Below the pieces are notes generated by a model that saw only the letters and a list, made by a program, of their open reading frames with translations, was not told the origin of the DNA and searched no databases. This document shows positions 58,956 to 64,000 of a DNA stretch of 64,000 nt, piece after piece. Where the stretch lies: NCBI RefSeq assembly GCF_963678845.1, contig NZ_OY787468.1:682001-746000 (forward strand). The letters are read 5' to 3'. Origin of the DNA: an uncultured Bacteroides sp. Lineage in GTDB: Bacteria > Bacteroidota > Bacteroidia > Bacteroidales > Bacteroidaceae. The translations under genes and the position numbers were made by a program. Numbering within the stretch: the stretch's first letter is position 1; each line of letters starts with the position of its first letter.

Positions 58956-60077
58956 TTATTTTAACTTTCCCTTCAGGAACTCTTCCAATTCTTCCATCGA
59001 AATGTTTTTGGAAATAATCTTTCCCGTGTTGTCTATCAGAAAATTGGTTGGGGAAACGAAGATTGATAAACGATGTGCTTCTGTTCCGTTCTTGTCCCAA
59101 TATTGTTTCCAAACAAGTTTGTTTTCGGCAATCACTCTTTCCCAATCCGGCTTGTTCGCTATTTTATCTACTGATATGCCCACTATCTCGAATCCGTTAT
59201 TGCCATATTGTTTGTACAGATCCAGCATATTTGGGAACTGTCGTCGGCAAGGATTACACCCGCTGTACCAGAAATCAACTAGTGTGTATTTATTACGAAG
59301 GAATAATGATGAGGATAATTTCTCGTTGTTCTTGTTTTGGCAATTAATGATTGGAAATGGTTGGCCAACCGAAAGTAGCTTGCCAATTTTTAGTCTTTCG
59401 CCTAAAACCTTACCGGCATAACCTCCTCTAAGTGTATTCGAAAATGAGCTGTAGATGGAATCGAAGATGGGTTCGTAACCCCAGTCCATTAAACGAATAA
59501 AGTTCCAGAATGCAATCTTCGAGTCGGGATTCATTTTGGCGTATGCCAATAATGTGCTGTCGTTTTCCCGATACATTGCTTTTATTTCTTTATTCATTAT
59601 GTAGCTTACCTCTTTAGGTATTTGATAGTTATGTTGTTTAAGTAGGCTGTCGTATTTTTGATCAAACAATTTATCCTTTGCTATTATCTTTTGGTAAAAA
59701 AGATTCCTTTTGGGGTATTCCTCCAGCATGGTCTTATTATTCACCTTTGGCACTGTTCGGAAAGAATCGATATTGACAGAAACAGTTTGCACTCCTTTTT
59801 CTAAGATGAAATCGGACGTGTAACCATTGTCGAAATGCAAAGATACTCCTTGCGCCTCGGGGATGTATCCCGAAATGGAGAATTTCTTATCCTTTATCTG
59901 AGCTACCAATTCTTTTGTTTTATTGGGGAGGTAATCAGAGTAAAACAGGAGAGAGACTTTTCCGGAATCTGTCTTGATGGTGCCATCTATTCTGAAATTC
60001 GATGGTTGTTTGTTTTGAGCAGTTAAACCCGCTATGGATAAGAACAAAGAAAGAGAGAATATAAAATACTTTTTCAT
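58956..60077 (-). CDS. TlpA-like thioredoxin with DUF4369 N-terminal domain
   Basis: The 373-residue protein has a signal peptide (MKKYFIFSLSLFLSIAGLTAQ), a DUF4369 domain in about residues 25-110 (DGTIKTDSGKVSLLFYSDYLPNKTKELVAQIKDKKFSISGYIPEAQGVSLHFDNG). A long helical middle and a C-terminal thioredoxin fold follow, with the redox motif in VDFWYSGCNPCRRQFPNM (CNPC). It would act as a periplasmic thiol oxidoreductase. It runs opposite to the hicA promoter region. The -7 box is at 60159-60166. Confidence 0.9.
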   Translation of the reverse strand: MKKYFIFSLSLFLSIAGLTAQNKQPSNFRIDGTIKTDSGKVSLLFYSDYLPNKTKELVAQIKDKKFSISGYIPEAQGVSLHFDNGYTSDFILEKGVQTVSVNIDSFRTVPKVNNKTMLEEYPKRNLFYQKIIAKDKLFDQKYDSLLKQHNYQIPKEVSYIMNKEIKAMYRENDSTLLAYAKMNPDSKIAFWNFIRLMDWGYEPIFDSIYSSFSNTLRGGYAGKVLGERLKIGKLLSVGQPFPIINCQNKNNEKLSSSLFLRNKYTLVDFWYSGCNPCRRQFPNMLDLYKQYGNNGFEIVGISVDKIANKPDWERVIAENKLVWKQYWDKNGTEAHRLSIFVSPTNFLIDNTGKIISKNISMEELEEFLKGKLK

Positions 60078-60158
60078 TTCATAGATGTTTTAAGTATAAC
60101 TTCATGCTGTATCTATCTGGAAGAGACCTAATATTTCCATATAAATTGCTTATGAAGC

Positions 60159-60166
60159 AAAGATAC
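60159..60166 (-). promoter_or_regulatory. -7 box TATCTTTG for the TlpA-like gene
   Basis: CAAAGATA on plus, about 82 nt upstream of the ATG at 60077. The surrounding sequence matches the promoter at 56843. Confidence 0.5.
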
Positions 60167-60705
60167 AATTTTGAAATCAATTTACAACCTTATTCTTTCG
60201 TTGCCCATTATGTATAAATTTAATTTTAGCTCACAAATATAAAATATAGGTTTATTTTACGTCTGATTTGAGCCGAAAATGGCAATGCCTTGAGCTTATT
60301 ATCCCAAATCAAAGTGCAAACCCTTATTTTCTTTAATAAAATCGGTTCTCACTTCTTAGCTTTTATATATTCTTTAATAGATATAGGTTGCAAAAATTGT
60401 ATATAATATGTATTTGGTCATGATTTATATATTGATGATTGTTTTTGGCATTTATTTTAGATAAATATACATTAGTAGAAGACTGTGTTAATTTGATGAC
60501 AAAATTTATATTTAAAGCTGTGATATTAATGTATTGCTAACCTATTTCAATTATTCTATTTTTTTACAGTATAAAGTAGTCCTTAAGTCTAATGTTATTT
60601 GATATATTATTAAATCTAATGTTGTAAAATGATTTTGTATATAAAGTTAGTCTAGTAAATTGCGTTAAAAAAGTTAAATGAGTAAATTGATAAGTAATAA
60701 TGTTT

Positions 60706-60713
60706 TATGTTTG
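60706..60713 (+). promoter_or_regulatory. -7 box TATGTTTG for the LRR lipoprotein gene
   Basis: Exact match 88 nt before the ATG at 60801. Confidence 0.5.
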
Positions 60714-60800
60714 TATGACTAGATTACTTAAAGAGGCGAATTCATCTTTTGTTATTAGAATTGTTTTGCGTTATTAAAATAACTTTAAATATTGTAAGCT

Positions 60801-61751
60801 ATGAAAGTAAAATCTATCTTAACGTCCTCTGCTAAATTACCAATATTGGTAAGAAATCTTATTTTTGTATGTGCTATAAGATTTATCTGCATTGTATTTC
60901 CTTTTATTTTTGTCGGTTGTTCTTCAGAATTTAAAGATCCATCATCTTCATCATCTTCTAAAGGATGTTATCCATTAAATAAATCTGACAGTATAGCAAT
61001 GGCAAATATTTATCGTAAAATCGGTCCTTTTGGTGAAAAATGGGATTTAAAAGATATTACGACTTGGGGAGGCGTAGAAGCTGCTCTAGATTCAGCGTCT
61101 AATGAATATCGCATTACGGGCTTTTTTTACAATGGAGATTTTTATGGTAATATACCAGAAGAATTTAAACAGCTTACAGAATTAAGAAAACTAGGATTAG
61201 TAGGAGGTAATCTTTCCGGTGAAATACCTGCTTGGATTGGCGAGCTTACTCATTTGAAATATTTGTCGATTATGGACAACAATATTTCAGGTAAAATACC
61301 ATCCGAGATCGGTAAACTAGTTAATCTGACATATCTAAATCTTAGTATGAATAACCTAGAAGGAGAGCTGCCCGAGAGTTTAGGAAATCTGGTGAATATT
61401 ATAAGACTGACTATTACAGACACAAAAATAAAAGGAGAAATCCCAAAGACTTTATCTAAACTAAAAAAAGCGATTGTAATTGATTTAGATAACAATCAAT
61501 TGTCAGGGAGGTTTCCTATTGAAATATTAACTAATGAGCGTTTATACGTTGGTTGCAATAATAACAATATTGCAGAACTACCTTTTGAAATTTGGAGAGA
61601 TGGTTTTCCTGGTTCTATTCCCGATTTACAGAAAAATAAGTTGTCTGGGGTTATTCCAGACAGTATAAAATCTTTTAAAAAATGGAAAACAGATAAAGGC
61701 TTTGTTGGAGGGCAAAAGGAGGGATACGGATATATAAATTATAATAATTAA
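60801..61751 (+). CDS. Leucine-rich-repeat lipoprotein
   Basis: The 316-residue protein has a long N-terminal hydrophobic segment ending in a lipobox (FIFVGC near residue 41), followed by a Ser-rich linker. About six plant-type leucine-rich repeats follow (LTELRKLGLVGGNLSGEIPAWIGEL, LTHLKYLSIMDNNISGKIPSEIGKL, LVNLTYLNLSMNNLEGELPESLGNL, then more degenerate copies). The N-terminal NKSDSIAMANIYRKIGPFGEKWDLKDITTW resembles the cap before plant LRRs. It should be surface-anchored and used for binding. The repeats may have been acquired horizontally. Confidence 0.85.
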   Translation: MKVKSILTSSAKLPILVRNLIFVCAIRFICIVFPFIFVGCSSEFKDPSSSSSSKGCYPLNKSDSIAMANIYRKIGPFGEKWDLKDITTWGGVEAALDSASNEYRITGFFYNGDFYGNIPEEFKQLTELRKLGLVGGNLSGEIPAWIGELTHLKYLSIMDNNISGKIPSEIGKLVNLTYLNLSMNNLEGELPESLGNLVNIIRLTITDTKIKGEIPKTLSKLKKAIVIDLDNNQLSGRFPIEILTNERLYVGCNNNNIAELPFEIWRDGFPGSIPDLQKNKLSGVIPDSIKSFKKWKTDKGFVGGQKEGYGYINYNN

Positions 61752-61824
61752 ATTCTTTTATTATAATCCAATTATTATAAAGTAATAATTATATATTGCA
61801 TAATATATCAAAGACATTAAAGCT

Positions 61825-62949
61825 ATGATCAGGAATCCTTTTATTACAAGCGGTTATGTGTCATCGGAATACTTCTGTGGCCGAAAGACTGAAAGCCAGA
61901 ATCTTATTCAGGAAATAACCAATGGAAATAATCTGGCACTTATCTCTACCCGGAGAATGGAAAAGACCGGATTGATTCAGCATTGTTTTCAAGATTCTGA
62001 GATTCGGAAAATTTTTTATACTTTCTTTGTCGATATATATGCTACCAAATCATTGCGTGATTTTGTGTTTTCACTAAGCAAAGTAATTTTGGAAGGATTA
62101 AAGCCTTTTGGAAAAAAAGCATTGCAGCATTTCTGGGAAAGCGCAAAATCTCTTCAGGCATCCGTCTCATTTGATATTAATGGTAGTCCGTCTCTAAGTC
62201 TGGGGCTGGGCGATATTCAATCTGCAAATACCACTCTTGATGAAATCTTTCACTATTTAAATAATGCAGATAAACCCTGTATTGTGGCTATTGATGAATT
62301 TCAGCAAGTAGCCAACTATGAAGAGGGGAATATAGAAGCTCTTTTAAGAACATATATCCAGCATTGTAATAATGCCCGTTTCATATTTGCAGGGAGTCAG
62401 CGACATGTAATGGGGAATATATTTATGACAGCTTCCCGACCTTTCTATCAAAGCGTTTCAATGATGCATCTTGAAAGCATTCCTTTACCTGAATATGTGG
62501 CCTTTGCACAGCATCATTTTGAGAATGATGGCAAACAAATAACTTCATCGGTAATTGAAGATGTTTATAACCGGTTTGAGGGTATTACCTGGTATATGCA
62601 GAAAATGCTACATACTCTTTATAATATGACTTCTTCCGGTAGTACTTGTGATGTTGATATGGTGGATGAGGCCTTAGAGAGTGTTGTCGATTCTTTTAAA
62701 TACACCTATTCTGAAATCCTTTTCCGTATGCCCGAAAAGCAAAAGGAACTATTGATTGCCATTACAAAAGAGGGAAAAGCGCAATCAATTACTTCGGGTG
62801 CATTTATTAAGAAGTATAAACTTGCATCAGCTAGTTCAGTGCAATCGGCCTTAAAAGGATTGCTTGAAAAAGATTTTATTACTCATGAACAAGGTATATA
62901 TCAGATTTATGACCGCTTCTTTGGTATTTGGCTAAAGGAAAACTATTGA
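61825..62949 (+). CDS. AAA-type ATPase with altered Walker A motif
   Basis: The 374-residue protein belongs to the archaeal-ATPase (AAA_14/AAA_16-like) family: CGRKTESQNLIQEITNGNNLALISTRRMEKTGLI at the N-terminus where most members have PRRMGKT. Walker B is CIVAIDEFQQV, and AGSQRHVM is a sensor region. The C-terminal winged helix (SGAFIKKYKLASASSVQSALKGLLEKDFI) ends in IYDRFFGIWLKENY. The Gly of GKT is Glu here, so nucleotide binding may be weakened. The role is unknown. Confidence 0.8.
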   Translation: MIRNPFITSGYVSSEYFCGRKTESQNLIQEITNGNNLALISTRRMEKTGLIQHCFQDSEIRKIFYTFFVDIYATKSLRDFVFSLSKVILEGLKPFGKKALQHFWESAKSLQASVSFDINGSPSLSLGLGDIQSANTTLDEIFHYLNNADKPCIVAIDEFQQVANYEEGNIEALLRTYIQHCNNARFIFAGSQRHVMGNIFMTASRPFYQSVSMMHLESIPLPEYVAFAQHHFENDGKQITSSVIEDVYNRFEGITWYMQKMLHTLYNMTSSGSTCDVDMVDEALESVVDSFKYTYSEILFRMPEKQKELLIAITKEGKAQSITSGAFIKKYKLASASSVQSALKGLLEKDFITHEQGIYQIYDRFFGIWLKENY

Positions 62950-63068
62950 GATGAGGCTGTTTTATAGACTTAATTTGATGGAAATTAAAGCGTATTCTAT
63001 CGTCAAACTTAAATGTAGATATTCTTTAGAATTATATTTTGCTCATTATCAGCGCTATAAAAATAGCT

Positions 63069-63207
63069 AGGTGGTAGAGGTGGCAGCAAAATAATACTTT
63101 TTCCCTTTCTGGAAAATTAATTTTGAGAATTCCGCAATTTGCGGAATTCTCAAAAAAAGATTTCTGGAATCGAAATATATTGTTTTTTGCTGCCACCTCT
63201 ACCACCT
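63069..63207. repeat. 139-bp element with 23-bp terminal inverted repeats and a 17-bp inner palindrome
   Basis: Bases 63069-63091 are the exact complement of 63185-63207; inside, 63121-63137 pairs with 63139-63155 around one central base. The arms are rich in GGTGG/CCACC. It looks like a MITE-like or regulatory cruciform element. Confidence 0.8.
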
Positions 63208-63260
63208 GTAAAAATATACATTGCTATAAATCAGTATGTTACAAAATAGAGTTAACTCAT

Positions 63261-63366
63261 TAGATGGAGAGGGTGGAGTAAAAAAGAGTATTTCAGCTTT
63301 CTGAAAATTGCGGAATTTTGAAAAAAATATTTTAGGAAACGAGAAAAGAACAATTTCTCTCCACCT
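63261..63366. repeat. Related, degenerate copy of the nested-repeat element
   Basis: Starts with GGAGAGGGTGGAGTAAAAAAG and ends in a complementary CTCTCCACC. The middle keeps CTTTCTGAAAATTGCGGAATT as in the first element, but the inner palindrome has decayed. Confidence 0.55.
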
Positions 63367-63380
63367 TAGTAAAATAGATT

Positions 63381-64000
63381 TGGAGTAGCCAACTAAAATT
63401 AGACACAAGGTTAAGCAACATTAGACAATTTATTAAATTTCTGAATATATTCATTCCAATACTCTTCAATAGTAAGGTTCTTTAGAGCAGAATGTCTTCT
63501 TCTTCTATTATACCATATTTCGATAAACTCAAATAATTGCGTTTTCATTTTTTCTTTAGACAATATCTTACTCCCATAGATAAGTTCTGCCTTTAATGTT
63601 TTAAAGAAACTCTCTGCAACAGCGTTATCCCAGCAATTCCCTTTACGGCTCATGCTTTGCCGAATACCATAGGACTTCAACATACTAACCATAGCTTTGC
63701 TAGCATATTGTGAGCCTCTGTCAGAATGAAAGATCATTTGCGTTTGAGGTTTACGGTTGCTTACAGCCTTATTAAAGGCTGGTATAACAGTCGATTCACT
63801 TGCCATATTTTCGCTAACGCTCCATCCAATTATTTTCCTGTCAAAAAGATCAATCACACTTGTTAAATATAAAAATCCTCCTACGACTGGTATATAAGTA
63901 ATATCAGAGACCCAAGCCTTTGAAGGTACATCCATCTCAAAAGATCGGTTAAGGATATTATTTGCCACTGGTTCGGAATGATTTGAATCTGTAGTAATCT
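63381..64000 (-). mobile_element. IS3-family insertion sequence, partial
   Basis: The transposase gene continues past the right edge, and a TGGAGTAGCC-type terminal sequence marks the inner end. Only one end lies in the window, so a target duplication cannot be checked. The exact boundary (63381) is an inference from the TG at that place. Confidence 0.75.
63411..64000 (-). CDS. IS3-family transposase ORFB, partial (5' end outside)
   Basis: The reading frame is open to the right edge; the visible 196 residues include the integrase core: WVSDITYIPVVGGFLYLTSVIDLFDRKIIGW (first Asp). IFHSDRGSQYAS follows (second Asp), and the catalytic Glu is in NAVAESFFKTLKAE. It ends IEIWYNRRRRHSALKNLTIEEY. 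The upstream ITTDSNHSEPVANNILNR is the usual linker of ORFB. It seems intact up to the window edge. Confidence 0.9.
   Translation of the reverse strand, partial: ITTDSNHSEPVANNILNRSFEMDVPSKAWVSDITYIPVVGGFLYLTSVIDLFDRKIIGWSVSENMASESTVIPAFNKAVSNRKPQTQMIFHSDRGSQYASKAMVSMLKSYGIRQSMSRKGNCWDNAVAESFFKTLKAELIYGSKILSKEKMKTQLFEFIEIWYNRRRRHSALKNLTIEEYWNEYIQKFNKLSNVA

Larger units (their letters stand above)
60078..60800. other. 723-bp AT-rich intergenic region
   Basis: Contains the leftward promoter at 60159 and the rightward promoter at 60706. Between 60167 and 60705 I see no ORF, no clear hairpin and no repeat. Confidence 0.5.
62950..63410. other. Repeat-rich intergenic region
   Basis: Holds nested inverted repeats at 63069-63207 and a related element at 63261-63366, then the end of an IS3 element. 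No gene is supported. Confidence 0.6.

Overview
The window is AT-rich DNA from a member of the Bacteroidales, most likely Bacteroides or a close relative. The evidence is repeated TAnnTTTG promoter -7 boxes, an N-succinylornithine-type arginine pathway, a TonB-dependent receptor with a carboxypeptidase-like N-terminal domain, a DUF4369/TlpA thioredoxin, Bacteroidetes-type two-ORF (ISAon1-like) and IS3 insertion sequences, and secreted GH28 and GH3 enzymes. An anaerobic, carbohydrate-fermenting lifestyle fits the [FeFe]-hydrogenase and tryptophanase genes.

Layout. 1-10.2 kb: the 3' end of a secreted protein, a GT51 transglycosylase, a Ser-rich secreted repeat protein, a DUF47-Pit-CvfB operon, a homocysteine methyltransferase family gene, 3-methyladenine glycosylase I, an outer-membrane barrel and a Crp/Fnr regulator. 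10.4-16.5 kb: secreted GH28, tryptophanase and GH3 xylosidase/glucosidase. 16.5-23.5 kb: RRM and cold-shock-domain proteins, a DUF4143 ATPase, DJ-1/PfpI and methyltransferase genes, a 1.44-kb IS with an 8-bp target duplication sitting in an alpha/beta-hydrolase remnant, tRNA-Phe, tRNA-Pro and a sugar O-acetyltransferase. 24.4-25 kb is a repeat- and hairpin-rich island. 25-34.3 kb is a co-directional hydrogenase locus (hydG, hydF, hydE, NuoE-like, a NuoF-GltD fusion, hydA).

34.6-42.6 kb: a dense regulatory region (four FNR-like palindromes at exact 23-bp period, then ARG-box-like sites) precedes argR-GNAT-argG-argC-argD, followed by proC, an XRE-cupin regulator and an acyl-CoA synthetase. 42.7-50.8 kb: LytTR regulator, TonB receptor and periplasmic partner, three DUF2007 paralogues, a polytopic membrane protein and an aminotransferase. 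51-55.6 kb: proB-proA-argF' (completing much of the proline/arginine pathway), an esterase and a VOC protein. From 55.6 kb the window becomes accessory: decayed small ORFs with duplicated terminators, an orphan gene, a hicA-hicB-DUF4062 operon (the best candidate for an undescribed toxin-antitoxin/defence-like module), a TlpA-like thioredoxin, an LRR lipoprotein, an ATPase with an altered P-loop, nested inverted-repeat elements and a partial IS3 element.

The central pathway logic: argR, GNAT, argG, argC, argD and argF' supply most arginine steps; proA, proB and proC make proline. The hydrogenase locus encodes both a multimeric pyridine-nucleotide-linked hydrogenase and its three H-cluster maturases. 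All functions are read from sequence motifs and remembered family knowledge; no search was run.
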